Positions 17,296 through 25,659 of a DNA stretch of 64,000 nucleotides are shown piece after piece; the stretch's first letter is position 1, and every line of letters starts with the position of its first letter. This DNA comes from an uncultured Cryptobacterium sp. Its GTDB lineage: Bacteria > Actinomycetota > Coriobacteriia > Coriobacteriales > Eggerthellaceae. The stretch is taken from positions 1 to 64,000 of the forward strand of contig CATYOF010000004.1 of NCBI GenBank assembly GCA_958410215.1, in the 5' to 3' direction. The notes beneath the pieces were generated by a model that had not been told where the DNA came from, searched no databases, and saw only the letters and a list, made by a program, of their open reading frames with translations. Both the position numbers and the translations under genes were made by a program.

Positions 17296-18297
17296 TTATC
17301 GCCCAAGCTCGGACACGAATATTTCAATATCCCTATTCACTTCATCAGGTGCATCGGTATTGGAATTATGCCCAGCGCGAGGAATTTCTACAAAAGACAG
17401 ACCTGTTTTAAGCGCCCATTGCTGGTTGTATTTCTTAGCCATGGCGGCTTGATCGTTTTCTCCCCAAAGAAGCAGCGTAGGACAATTCGGTCTGCCAAAG
17501 GGGTTTGCTCCCGATTCGCTTTCGGTTTTCTTGATAGCTTCGGCGAGGATTTTGTAGCCATGAGCTGCAAGTTCGCAGAATTCTTTTTTGTTGTAGTGAC
17601 TAATTATTTTCCGCATAAGGCTTTGCCCGTAGAGGGTGGTCGAGCAATTTTTAGCGGTCATACGCTGCAGCATTCCCCAGGGGATACTGCTATACATACC
17701 TTTAGTGTGCTTAAGCGCGGCAATTTCCCATTTGTGATAGTAGGAGCAAGCTAAGGGTGCCGAATCTATACTTACGAATCCCTTTGCATAACCGGGAAAT
17801 AGCGACAAGAACGCTTGGGAAACATAACCACCCATAGACTGCCCTATCAAAATGGGGTTTTCAATATGTTCTGAAAGAAGGATGTCATGTAGCATAATGG
17901 CGAGGTCATCCATGGAGAAGTCCAGCTTAAAAGGACGCGATTTGCCATGGGCTGGTGGGTCCCATACTAGACAGTTCATGGTTTCGGCAAAGTAGCTTAG
18001 TTGCCTATTGAAAAGGCGATGATCGGCGGTAAGTCCTGGTAAAAATACCAACCAGGGAGCTTTAGGTGCTTTTTGACGCAATGGGAAATCGGGAGCCGAT
18101 ATTGAGGTATTCTGCTTCAGGCGCGAAAACATTACCGAAGCAGCCGCGTCGGGTGAAACCGAAAGTTCTTCTGCGAGCTTTTCTTCGGATTGAGTGTTTA
18201 GATATCCTTCGTTATAGAAAGCATCATCGCAGTTTTGGGCGTAAGATACCCAGTAAACAATAGTGCCTAATTCTGTTTTGTACCGACGTTCTTCCAT
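17296..18297 (-). CDS. Alpha/beta hydrolase
   Basis: 333 residues from ATG 18297. Oxyanion region LVFLPGLTADHRLFNRQ (83-99), nucleophile elbow GQSMGG with S154, acid in LLWGENDQ near residue 285, and catalytic His in RAGHNSNTDAPDEV near 313: a complete catalytic triad. The N-terminal 75 residues carry an unusual Ser/Glu-rich stretch. No signal peptide, so cytoplasmic. The substrate is unknown; the family contains esterases, lipases and C-C hydrolases. Its 3' end faces the methyltransferase across the 27-nt palindrome. Confidence 0.88.
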   Translation of the reverse strand: MEERRYKTELGTIVYWVSYAQNCDDAFYNEGYLNTQSEEKLAEELSVSPDAAASVMFSRLKQNTSISAPDFPLRQKAPKAPWLVFLPGLTADHRLFNRQLSYFAETMNCLVWDPPAHGKSRPFKLDFSMDDLAIMLHDILLSEHIENPILIGQSMGGYVSQAFLSLFPGYAKGFVSIDSAPLACSYYHKWEIAALKHTKGMYSSIPWGMLQRMTAKNCSTTLYGQSLMRKIISHYNKKEFCELAAHGYKILAEAIKKTESESGANPFGRPNCPTLLLWGENDQAAMAKKYNQQWALKTGLSFVEIPRAGHNSNTDAPDEVNRDIEIFVSELGR

Positions 18298-18373
18298 GCT
18301 ACCGTGCTATCCATTCCGTAAATTCCAAAATTATAGTAACGAAAAGTAGGTTATTTGGTGCTAGTCGTTTTTC

Positions 18374-18392
18374 TCTTGTTACACTAACAAGA
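18374..18392. promoter_or_regulatory. 19-bp inverted repeat in a divergent intergenic region
   Basis: TCTTGTTA (18374-18381) and TAACAAGA (18385-18392) are perfect 8-bp complements around CAC. It lies about 77 bp upstream of the hydrolase start and 117 bp upstream of the small basic protein gene, so it could be an operator for either. A TG-A-TAAGAT extended -10 (18443-18451) follows toward the plus-strand gene. Confidence 0.45.
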
Positions 18393-18508
18393 CCCTAGTG
18401 AAGCGACAATATATTGCTGAAAAACTTCGTGACGTTTACGGCTGATAAGATAGGGCTCAAATGATACATTACACTGTTTGCAAATGTCTTTAGAAGGAGG
18501 TGAGGCAA

Positions 18509-18802
18509 ATGTCGAAAGGTAAACACAAGCGCAGTGGTAAGCCAAAAGCACAGCGCAAGCGTGCATGCGCTCCTAAATCAGGAGTGGTATGGCACCAGTC
18601 TGCCGAAGAAGCTACCTTGGCACAGAAACCGCATTTTAATGGTTATGCTTGCGGGCATGGTGCTCACGGTGATGCGAAATATAACCGCACACGCGAAAAA
18701 CGTGCTTGGAAAAACCAACTAAGACAAGAAGGAGCCTCGCGGGGCTCCTTCCTTTTTGGTCTATGCAAGGGAAAACGTTATGGTAGCGTTTCCTCTTCCT
18801 AG
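18509..18802 (+). CDS. Small basic protein of unknown function; frame runs through a terminator
   Basis: ATG 18509 has the best ribosome-binding site in the window, AGAAGGAGGTG (18492-18502). The 97-residue frame starts with a Lys/Arg block (SKGKHKRSGKPKAQRKR), then has NGYACGHGAHGDAKYNR and EKRAWKNQLRQEG, which look like a conserved compact domain with Cys and His. Codon use matches its neighbours. The frame has no stop before the intrinsic terminator at 18728-18757; its stop is at 18800-18802, inside the converging lipoprotein gene. Either the protein truly ends with terminator-encoded residues (GASRGS), or most mRNAs are stopless. I do not recognise the family. Confidence 0.6.
   Translation: MSKGKHKRSGKPKAQRKRACAPKSGVVWHQSAEEATLAQKPHFNGYACGHGAHGDAKYNRTREKRAWKNQLRQEGASRGSFLFGLCKGKRYGSVSSS
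18728..18757 (+). terminator. Intrinsic terminator within the small protein gene
   Basis: GAAGGAGCC (18728-18736), loop TCGCGG, GGCTCCTTC (18743-18751), then CTTTTT: a perfect 9-bp GC-rich stem with a T-run. It is located before the stop codon of the frame from 18509 and just before the end of the converging lipoprotein gene. Confidence 0.85.
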
Positions 18803-19354
18803 AATGCTGCGCAGTTCATTAGCGCTTACTCCCTGGATTTTTCCAATAGGGGTAAAGTTCCATGAATTGGTGCCGTAATACACTACAAGCTGATTACCTT
18901 GGTAAAGGATAATATCTCCCGCTTCGGTGTTGGTAGGAGTGTCATTACGAGGCAAGCTTTGTCCAATTGGTCCAACTTTTTCCATGTTGGCATAGTCTTC
19001 CATATTGATAGTCAAAGGACCTTGTTCAAGTAGTTTCACCAGAGCTTCAGCTGAAGAATTATCCTCTAAGGTTGCGGTTAGTTCAGATCCATTCACGGAC
19101 AGAATGATGGTATCGGTTATTTCACTAGACATAGCAGATGTTCCTTCCTGTTGATTTGAATGCTTATTTATTGAAGAAGTAGGTTGTTCGCTCTCTGTTG
19201 CCTCGTTTGTTCCAACGGACGTTGATTGTTGGTTGTTGTTCGCCTCAGTGGGCTCCGAACAGGCGCAAAGGCTTATGCACATTGCAAAGAAAGCGCTTGC
19301 TAGTAGAATGCAGAGCAGGCATCTTTGTGCGCGAGTGTTGCGTTCTAGTTTCAT
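18761..19354 (-). CDS. Lipoprotein with cyclophilin-like fold
   Basis: 197 residues. Type II signal peptide with lipobox LCAC near residues 29-32, then a Ser/Thr/Gln-rich linker to about residue 78, then a cyclophilin-like domain (ILSVNGSELTATLEDNSSAE; AGDIILYQGNQLVVYYG; GKIQG). The fold family (cyclophilin-like, PF18050 type) is usually found as small proteins of unknown activity next to flavodoxins or reductases. The ATG at 19354 overlaps the stop of the upstream flavodoxin gene by 4 bp, so they are translationally coupled. Exported and membrane-anchored. Confidence 0.85.
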   Translation of the reverse strand: MKLERNTRAQRCLLCILLASAFFAMCISLCACSEPTEANNNQQSTSVGTNEATESEQPTSSINKHSNQQEGTSAMSSEITDTIILSVNGSELTATLEDNSSAEALVKLLEQGPLTINMEDYANMEKVGPIGQSLPRNDTPTNTEAGDIILYQGNQLVVYYGTNSWNFTPIGKIQGVSANELRSILGRGNATITFSLA

Positions 19355-19869
19355 AGTGAAGCTCCAAAGGCCCTTAATTGTTCTGCCATTTCGGGAGACT
19401 TAGCGCGGGAGGTGGTTGCTTCGAATATGCCGCAATCTTTGACGCGGAAGTAACCGTGAAGGTAATCGTGGTAAATTCCTTCGGCATAGGTATAGACATT
19501 ATTTGCACCAGAGCACAGAAGGAGTGCCATTTGCTTGCAGGAACGAGGAATTCCTCCAGCGTAAGTGCGGTGAATCAGACAATGCATTTGACCCGAAAAT
19601 GATCCATAGTAAATTGGGCTTGCTATTGCAATCATGTCCGCATTGTCCCAAAGGGGATATACCAAATCCATATCATCGCGCTGGATACATGTTCCGTTTC
19701 CTTTAGTGTGGCAATGTTCACATCCGTGGCACCCATGAATGTTCATACGCGCAATATTAAGAATATCTACTTGATGTCCTGCGCTTTTTGCGCCTTCCAC
19801 AAAAGCATGCACCATTGCAGCGGTACCACCTTGTGATCGGGGACTGCCATTAAGAACAAGAATATTCAT
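19351..19869 (-). CDS. Flavodoxin-family NAD(P)H-dependent FMN reductase
   Basis: 172 residues. The start MNILVLNGSPRSQGGTAAMV is the FMN phosphate-binding loop of the iron-sulfur flavoprotein/NADPH-dependent FMN reductase group; GCHGCEHCHTKGNGTC is a Cys-rich loop common in that group; ASPIYYGSFSGQM contacts the flavin ring. Likely an FMN-binding redox enzyme with thiol or quinone substrates. The operon is cyclophilin-like gene (19887), this gene, then the cyclophilin-like lipoprotein, all opposite to a LysR regulator. Confidence 0.9.
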   Translation of the reverse strand: MNILVLNGSPRSQGGTAAMVHAFVEGAKSAGHQVDILNIARMNIHGCHGCEHCHTKGNGTCIQRDDMDLVYPLWDNADMIAIASPIYYGSFSGQMHCLIHRTYAGGIPRSCKQMALLLCSGANNVYTYAEGIYHDYLHGYFRVKDCGIFEATTSRAKSPEMAEQLRAFGASL

Positions 19870-19886
19870 AGGAGATCACCTTTGCC

Positions 19887-20252
19887 TTATTTTGCAAGTT
19901 CGATAGTTACGTCATAGGGACCGCTCAGCCTATGGAATACTTCAAGTGATCCATCAACGTGACCCATAATTACCTGATCGCCATAGCGCATGGAATTTTC
20001 TTCGTCATCAAAAAGTACCGCAAACCAGCCGCCACCAGGGTTGTAGTTGATGTCACCATTGGTCCACCCGTGATGCACCTGTTCTTCGTCGTAAGGCAAT
20101 TCGAAAGGCATCTGTCCGCAGAAATCGATCCCAGTGCCATTAACGTGAACAGTGGTAGGTAGGTGCTCAGCAAAAGCTTTGGCGGTTTCGGTATCGTTAA
20201 GTTCGCCATAAACATCGGTATTACCAAAGTGCATAATAATTCGTTGCCCCAT
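19887..20252 (-). CDS. Cytoplasmic cyclophilin-like fold protein
   Basis: 121 residues, the domain without signal peptide: IIMHFGNTDVYGELNDTETAKAF at the start, GGGWFAVLFDDEENS and GQVIMGHVDG-like strands later. It corresponds to the same fold as the lipoprotein at 18761, so this operon encodes one cytoplasmic and one exported version. SD GGAGGACAAG precedes ATG 20252. First gene of the operon, 179 bp from the divergent LysR gene. Confidence 0.85.
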   Translation of the reverse strand: MGQRIIMHFGNTDVYGELNDTETAKAFAEHLPTTVHVNGTGIDFCGQMPFELPYDEEQVHHGWTNGDINYNPGGGWFAVLFDDEENSMRYGDQVIMGHVDGSLEVFHRLSGPYDVTIELAK

Positions 20253-20326
20253 CTTGTCCTCCTAAAGAAATTATTTTCCAGGGCACAGTCCTTATCCCTT
20301 TTCCTTTTCTATTGTGGTGTGCAGGC

Positions 20327-20367
20327 GTAATTAGTACAATTACTTATATCTAATAATGCGATATAAG
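20327..20367. promoter_or_regulatory. LysR-type operator pair (T-N11-A)
   Basis: GTAATT/AATTAC (20327-20332 and 20338-20343) is directly followed by CTTATAT/ATATAAG (20343-20349 and 20361-20367), whose centre is T-N11-A, the classic LysR-type motif. The pair lies in the divergent region, 65 bp upstream of the LysR start and about 75 bp upstream of the redox operon. Confidence 0.65.
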
Positions 20368-20431
20368 AAACAATTATGATTTGCGCATAAGCCAATTTGT
20401 TGGCTGCCTCTATGGGCTGGGTGGTGTATCA

Positions 20432-21316
20432 ATGGAAATTCGTGTTCTTCGGTATTTTTTATCCGTCTGTGAAGAAGGATCTATGTCAAGCGCTGCGAAG
20501 AAGCTCCATGTAACGCAGCCGGCTTTGTCCCGACAGATTTCCGATCTTGAACGGGAACTTGGATGCAAGCTGCTCATGCGTGAAAGTCGTGGGGTTGTTC
20601 CGACTGATCAGGGTTTGTATTTGCGCCGCCGTGCCCAAGAAATTGTGTCTTTGGCGGATCAGACAACATCGGATTTTTGCAATAACGATGAAATAGTGGA
20701 AGGCGATGTGCATATTGGCGCTGGTGAAAGCGACGGTATGAGTGTGGTTGTGCGCTATATACGTGAATTTCGCGAGCGTTATCCCAACGTACACTTTCAT
20801 TTGCATAGTGGAAATAGCGTTGATGTTTTGGAGCGTTTGGAGCGTGGGCTGGACGACTTTGCCATTCTTATGTCGTATCCAGAAATTAATCGTTATGCTC
20901 ACATTCGGCTTGCGCCTACCGATGCGTGGGGCGTTCTTATGAAAAGTGATGATCCTCTTGCTAAAAAGGAAGTTGTGGGTCCTAAGGATTTGGCAAATGT
21001 TTCACTTATAGCGTCTGAACAGGCATTAAAAACAAGCGTTCTTACGCATTGGTTTGGGGAATATACTGAAAATTTAGAAGTGATTGCTACCTATAATTTG
21101 ATTTCTAACGCAGTTCACTTTGCTCGTGAAGGAGCGGGTTATGTGTTAGGGCTTGATAAGTTGGTGGCCACCGGTGGGGAAACGGGTTTGGAATTTCGTT
21201 TGTTGTATCCGCCGGTGGTTTCAGTAATTGATTTTGCTTGGAAACGTAATCAGGTTCATGCAAGTGCTGCGCAGAAATTCTTGGAGTATGTACGCAGCCA
21301 AAATGAACGAAACTAG
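20432..21316 (+). CDS. LysR-family transcriptional regulator
   Basis: 294 residues from ATG 20432; the longer frame from 20381 adds 17 residues not found in the family. N-terminal winged helix MEIRVLRYFLSVCEEGSMSS followed by AAKKLHVTQPALSRQISDLE, then a periplasmic-binding-protein-like effector domain. Placed divergently from the flavodoxin/cyclophilin-like operon with a T-N11-A site between, so it most likely activates that operon and represses itself. Effector unknown. Confidence 0.92.
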   Translation: MEIRVLRYFLSVCEEGSMSSAAKKLHVTQPALSRQISDLERELGCKLLMRESRGVVPTDQGLYLRRRAQEIVSLADQTTSDFCNNDEIVEGDVHIGAGESDGMSVVVRYIREFRERYPNVHFHLHSGNSVDVLERLERGLDDFAILMSYPEINRYAHIRLAPTDAWGVLMKSDDPLAKKEVVGPKDLANVSLIASEQALKTSVLTHWFGEYTENLEVIATYNLISNAVHFAREGAGYVLGLDKLVATGGETGLEFRLLYPPVVSVIDFAWKRNQVHASAAQKFLEYVRSQNERN

Positions 21317-21318
21317 AA

Positions 21319-21372
21319 CGAGACTAACCTTGGGTAAAGAGGATGAACGGTAAGGCTAGTCTCGCTTACTGC
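21319..21372 (+). terminator. Terminator of the LysR gene
   Basis: CGAGACTAACCTT (21319-21331) pairs with AAGGCTAGTCTCG (21352-21364) with one mismatch. The T-run after it is weak (CTTACTGCTTTTTG). Confidence 0.6.
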
Positions 21373-21476
21373 TTTTTGATGCAACTGTTGGATGTTGTCC
21401 ATTATTGTGGCTGCTCCTGTTAGTGAATAACGTGGCAGCCGCTCTTACGCTCTTAGTGAGTATTGTACTGCTGCTC

Positions 21477-23156
21477 TTAGTCGCGCGTTAACTTGCGATG
21501 AATACGATGAGGTTTTGCGGCTTCTTCGCCTAAGCGCTCTACCTTATTCTTTCGGTATGCTTCAAAGTTGCCTTCGAACCAATACCAGTTGCCAGGATTT
21601 TCGTCGGTGCCTTCCCATGCCAAAATGTGGGTAGCAATGCGGTCTAAAAACATACGGTCATGGCTGGTAATTACGGCGCATCCCGGGAAAGCAAGCAGTG
21701 CTTCTTCTAAGCTTTCTAAGGTTTCAACATCTAAGTCGTTAGTGGGCTCGTCCAGAAGAAGCAGATTACCACCCTGCTTTAAAGTAAGTGCCAGGTTCAG
21801 ACGATTGCGTTCGCCGCCGGATAATACGCCAGCAGGTTTTTGCTGGTCAGATCCCTTAAAGCCAAAGTTAGCTACATAGGCACGGCTGGGAATTTCTGCT
21901 TCGCCTACTTTAATATAGTCAAGGCCGTCAGATACTACTTCCCAAAGGGTTTTCTTAGGGTCTAATCCTTCACGGTTTTGGTCAACGTAAGAAATCTGAA
22001 CAGTTTCGCCCAGTTCAAGGCTGCCGCTGGTAAGTTCTTCTTGACCAACGATCATCTTGAACAAGGTTGATTTACCAACGCCATTCGGGCCAATAACACC
22101 CACAATGCCATTGCGAGGCAAGGTGAAGGAAAGATCATCAATAAGCACTCGATCACCAAATGCTTTATGCAAATGCTCAGCAATCAAAACTTTAGAACCA
22201 AGACGGGGTCCTACAGGAATGCGGATCTCGTTGGCATCTACTGTTTTAATGCTGCGCGCTTCTGCTTCCATCTGTTCATAACGTTCCAAGCGTGCCTTGT
22301 TCTTTGCTTGGCGAGCTTTCGGGCTTGAGCGCACCCATTCCAATTCAGATTTCATGCGCTTGGCAAGTTTTGCCTGCTGCTGGCCCTGTGCTTCTAAGCG
22401 GGCAGCCTTGGTTTCCAAATAGGTAGAATAATTGCCCTTGTAGGGATAGAGCTGGCCGCGGTCAACTTCGCAAATCCATTCAGCAACGTTATCCAAGAAG
22501 TAACGGTCGTGCGTTACTGCGAGCACTGCACCGGGGTAGCGTTTCAAGAATTGTTCGAGCCATAATACCGATTCGGCATCTAAGTGATTGGTAGGCTCGT
22601 CTAAAAGAAGCAAATCGGGCGCTTCCAGCAGTAGCTTACACAGTGCAACTCGGCGACGTTCGCCTCCGGAAAGTACCTTAACAGGAGCATCGGGGTCGGG
22701 GCATTGCAAAGCGTCCATTGCTTGGGATAGCTGCGAATCTAAATCCCAGCCATTTGCCGCATCAATTTCAACTTGCAGGGTGCCCATTTCTTCCATAAGG
22801 GCATCAAAATCCGCATCGGGATCGGCCATTTCGGCACCAATGGCATTGAAGCGGTCGATTTTTGCAAGGATATCGCCGAAGGCTTGGCGAATGTTTTCAA
22901 TAACGGTAGCTTCTTCGTCCAGAGGTGGCTCTTGCTGAAGAATACCTACGGTGTAACCTGGAGTTAAACGTGCATCACCTGCGGATACTTCTTCAAGTCC
23001 TGCCATAACTTTCAGAAGGGTAGATTTACCCATGCCGTTAGGGCCAACAACGCCAATTTTGGCACCAGGGTAAAATGAAAGGGTAACGTCATCTAAGATT
23101 ACCTTGTCGCCAACAGCCTTACGGGCCTGGTACATTTGGTAGATAAATTCTGCCAT
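21477..23156 (-). CDS. ettA: Energy-dependent translational throttle protein EttA (ABC-F)
   Basis: 559 residues, the usual EttA length. Two ATP-binding cassettes: Walker A GPNGMGKST and GPNGVGKST, signatures VLSGGERRRVALC and VLSGGERNRLNLA, Walker B LLLLDEPTNHLDAES and LLLLDEPTNDLDVET. The linker RSSPKARQAKNKARLERYEQM and the ending KPHRIHRKLTRD are diagnostic of EttA rather than Uup or ABC-F resistance proteins. It binds the ribosomal E site and gates entry into elongation according to ADP/ATP. No membrane segments. SD AAAGGC before ATG 23156. Confidence 0.96.
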   Translation of the reverse strand: MAEFIYQMYQARKAVGDKVILDDVTLSFYPGAKIGVVGPNGMGKSTLLKVMAGLEEVSAGDARLTPGYTVGILQQEPPLDEEATVIENIRQAFGDILAKIDRFNAIGAEMADPDADFDALMEEMGTLQVEIDAANGWDLDSQLSQAMDALQCPDPDAPVKVLSGGERRRVALCKLLLEAPDLLLLDEPTNHLDAESVLWLEQFLKRYPGAVLAVTHDRYFLDNVAEWICEVDRGQLYPYKGNYSTYLETKAARLEAQGQQQAKLAKRMKSELEWVRSSPKARQAKNKARLERYEQMEAEARSIKTVDANEIRIPVGPRLGSKVLIAEHLHKAFGDRVLIDDLSFTLPRNGIVGVIGPNGVGKSTLFKMIVGQEELTSGSLELGETVQISYVDQNREGLDPKKTLWEVVSDGLDYIKVGEAEIPSRAYVANFGFKGSDQQKPAGVLSGGERNRLNLALTLKQGGNLLLLDEPTNDLDVETLESLEEALLAFPGCAVITSHDRMFLDRIATHILAWEGTDENPGNWYWFEGNFEAYRKNKVERLGEEAAKPHRIHRKLTRD

Positions 23157-23267
23157 TGGTTCGAGCCTTTCTAGTTCATGAATTGCGGGCTTATTGTCGC
23201 ATGTTTAAGAAATATGTGCATCTTTGAAAAGTCACAACAAAACTTGCGAGGAATAATCTGTTGCAAT

Positions 23268-24179
23268 TTATATATCTGAATCTCTAATTGAGCTGCCCAG
23301 GAAATCTTCATCATAGGGCATAGTGTTGGTAAAGGGGTGTTGTGTATCGCTTGCAAGCACCAGATAGTTATCCTCCAAGCCGAAATCGCTATCTTCGCAA
23401 GGAATAATATCAACGAAGGCGAATACTTCTTTGAGCGTAGTAACCACCTGTCGTAGAAAGGTAATATCTTCACCTTCGCACTCAGACACCACATTGGTGG
23501 CATATACGCCACCGGCCAAAAGACGCTCTTTGACAATCTGTGCTGCTTCAATGGTTGCGAGTGAAAGCACGGGGCTTTTACCGGAAAACGTGTCGTTTAT
23601 GATTGCGACATAATGTTTATCGGTGGTTTCTAGAAAACGACGCCCGTCTGCCGTGATTAACATAAGACGGTCTGCGGCGTGTGGGATTTCTTCAAGAAGC
23701 TGATTGAGATAGAACCATTTTTGGGCGATAGCGGTTATCTTTTGATCGAGCTCTACTACCTCAAGCGATATTTCTGGTTTGGTGGCAATTGTATGCTTTG
23801 GCCACGCATAACCGCCGCCACCAATCATAAGAACAGGAATGTTCGATAGACTTGCTTTAGGGCTTGGCAGGTTAGCTTCGAAAACGTGGTCAAAAGCACG
23901 TTGGTAGGCGAAAACAGGAGTGTAGCGCTTTTCGTCTAAATAGGTTGCAGATTCATAGGCACCGTTTTGCTCAAGTACACGAACAGGATTTCCATTTTCG
24001 TCTTCTATTGTATGGATTTTAACAATGCCAGCTGAGGTTTTAGCTAAGCGAATACTGTTGTGATGTGCATAAATCAAACCAGCTGCAATTCCTGCAAGTG
24101 CACCAAGACCCAGAAAGACGGGTGTTGCATGGCGTAAGGATTGAGTAAATGAGCCAGTTACCATTTTAGAGTGTGTCAT
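23268..24179 (-). CDS. Membrane-anchored spermidine-synthase-like protein
   Basis: 303 residues. One membrane helix (about 20-38), then a spermidine/spermine synthase fold: glycine loop LMIGGGGYAWP (118-127), acidic VELDQKI that would bind the nucleoside, and NDTFSGKSP in place of the catalytic DxxDP region. Related fused or anchored proteins are annotated as spermidine synthase family or methyltransferase but often lack polyamine activity. No speD or speE partner is nearby. Start ATG 24179 with AAAAGGC upstream; ATG 24164 is an alternative. Monocistronic on the minus strand. Confidence 0.75.
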   Translation of the reverse strand: MTHSKMVTGSFTQSLRHATPVFLGLGALAGIAAGLIYAHHNSIRLAKTSAGIVKIHTIEDENGNPVRVLEQNGAYESATYLDEKRYTPVFAYQRAFDHVFEANLPSPKASLSNIPVLMIGGGGYAWPKHTIATKPEISLEVVELDQKITAIAQKWFYLNQLLEEIPHAADRLMLITADGRRFLETTDKHYVAIINDTFSGKSPVLSLATIEAAQIVKERLLAGGVYATNVVSECEGEDITFLRQVVTTLKEVFAFVDIIPCEDSDFGLEDNYLVLASDTQHPFTNTMPYDEDFLGSSIRDSDI

Positions 24180-24472
24180 AAGATGCCTTTTGGGATTGAT
24201 TGTGCGTTGCTTTGCTAGTTGTTAGTAATCTTTATTATCGTAAAACTGGTGGTAGTATAAAAGGCTTCGGAGCAAGAACGTGCGAAAGGATACGCGCGAA
24301 ACCCATTTTATAACTGGGGTGTTTGTAGTTTCACTGTTATGGGTACTGCCAGTGATCAGTGTGCTGCAGTAGATATACTGGAATATTTGTAGACTTAGCT
24401 AGCTGCGTACTGAATATCTAAGGTAAGCCTGTTATTCCGAATTCATTAGTGCGGTTTTTTGAAGGGATTGAA

Positions 24473-25396
24473 GTGAATCAACTGAAATATCGTGCAAAAA
24501 ACGAAAATGTAGTTGGTCATGTAGCTGCACTGTTCACTATTTTGGTGTGGGGCACCACCTTTGTTTCGACAAAAGTTCTGCTGGTTGATTTTTCTCCTAT
24601 AGAGATTCTCTTCATTCGTTTTGTTATGGGACTCTTAGCGTTGTTTCTTATTGCACCAAAGCTAACGCGCTGGATGGGCTGGAGGCATGAACGTCTTTTT
24701 ATGCTGGCAGGTTTATTTGGCGTAACGCTGTACTATCTACTAGAAAATATTGCGCTTACCGGAACGCTTGCCACTAACGTAGGGGTTATTGTTTCTGTTT
24801 CACCTTTCTTTACGGCAATGCTAGAACGGCTGGTAAATAAAGGGAATTCTTTATCTGCTCAGTTTATTTTGGGCTTTGTTCTGGCAATGGCGGGAATTTG
24901 CTTAATTAGTTTTTCTGAATCGGGCTTTACGTTTAGTTTTTCAGGGGACGTTTTAGCACTTTGTGCTGCGTTGGTGTGGGCATGCTATTCGGTTTGTATG
25001 ACACGTATTAGCAAGTTAGGTTTACCGACGGTACGAGCAACGCGGCGCGTGTTTGAATACGGTGTTTTGTTTATGATTCCGGCGTTACCGTTGTTGGGCT
25101 TTTCTCTCGATGCGACTGCTTTGACGGAGCCAGTTAATCTAGGTAATTTGCTTTTCTTGGGACTAGGTGCTTCTGCTGCGTGCTTTGTAACCTGGAATTT
25201 TTCGGTCAAGCGTTTAGGGGCAGTAGTTACGAGCGTTTATATCTATTTAGTTCCGGTTATTACGGCTCTTGCGTCGTGGATTGTTTTGGGCGAACAACTT
25301 ACTGGGATTGCATGGTTTGGTGTTGCACTTACCATTGCGGGACTGTTCGTTTCGCAAGGTGCTGAGTTTTTGAAGGCGCGAAAACAACAGGTTTAA
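24473..25396 (+). CDS. EamA-family (DMT) transporter
   Basis: 307 residues from GTG 24473, which has GAAGGG six bases upstream; an in-frame GTG at 24449 would add eight residues. Ten predicted membrane helices in two EamA repeats (ALFTILVWGTTFVSTKVLL at the start of the first, DVLALCAALVWACYSVCMT of the second). This family exports amino acids or other metabolites; substrate unknown. The 293-bp region before it shows no supported gene. Converges with the lactate permease; their shared stretch holds a terminator. Confidence 0.9.
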   Translation: MNQLKYRAKNENVVGHVAALFTILVWGTTFVSTKVLLVDFSPIEILFIRFVMGLLALFLIAPKLTRWMGWRHERLFMLAGLFGVTLYYLLENIALTGTLATNVGVIVSVSPFFTAMLERLVNKGNSLSAQFILGFVLAMAGICLISFSESGFTFSFSGDVLALCAALVWACYSVCMTRISKLGLPTVRATRRVFEYGVLFMIPALPLLGFSLDATALTEPVNLGNLLFLGLGASAACFVTWNFSVKRLGAVVTSVYIYLVPVITALASWIVLGEQLTGIAWFGVALTIAGLFVSQGAEFLKARKQQV

Positions 25397-25511
25397 TTTT
25401 AAGACGCGAAAAGGGCAGGGATGATTGGCGGATAAGAACCTCATTATTGGAAGATGTCCGCAGGGCTACCTATTACTTCCTTTGCGTTTTTTTGAGATGA
25501 CCCTGTGCAAA

Positions 25512-25544
25512 AAGAACTGCCTCCCTATTCGGGAGGCAGTTCTT
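25512..25544 (-). terminator. Terminator of lctP
   Basis: AAGAACTGCCTCCC (25512-25525) and GGGAGGCAGTTCTT (25531-25544) form a perfect 14-bp stem with loop TATTC. On the minus strand it ends in TTTTTG, so it serves the lactate permease; the stem may also stop the EamA transcript. Confidence 0.9.
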
Positions 25545-25659
25545 GTAGAAGCAAAATAACTTCTAAGATTTTGTGGTCCTCGAAACTTCTGAAGGGAGCT
25601 TCGAGAAAGGATTTCAATAAGAAATTCTGAAACCCTTGAAGTGTTCGAACCCTCTGTCT

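Noticed and set aside
18534..18722. 62-codon frame inside the small basic protein gene that stops before the terminator
   Set aside because: No ribosome-binding site and a less protein-like composition than the frame from 18509; kept only as a reminder that an indel could link the two.
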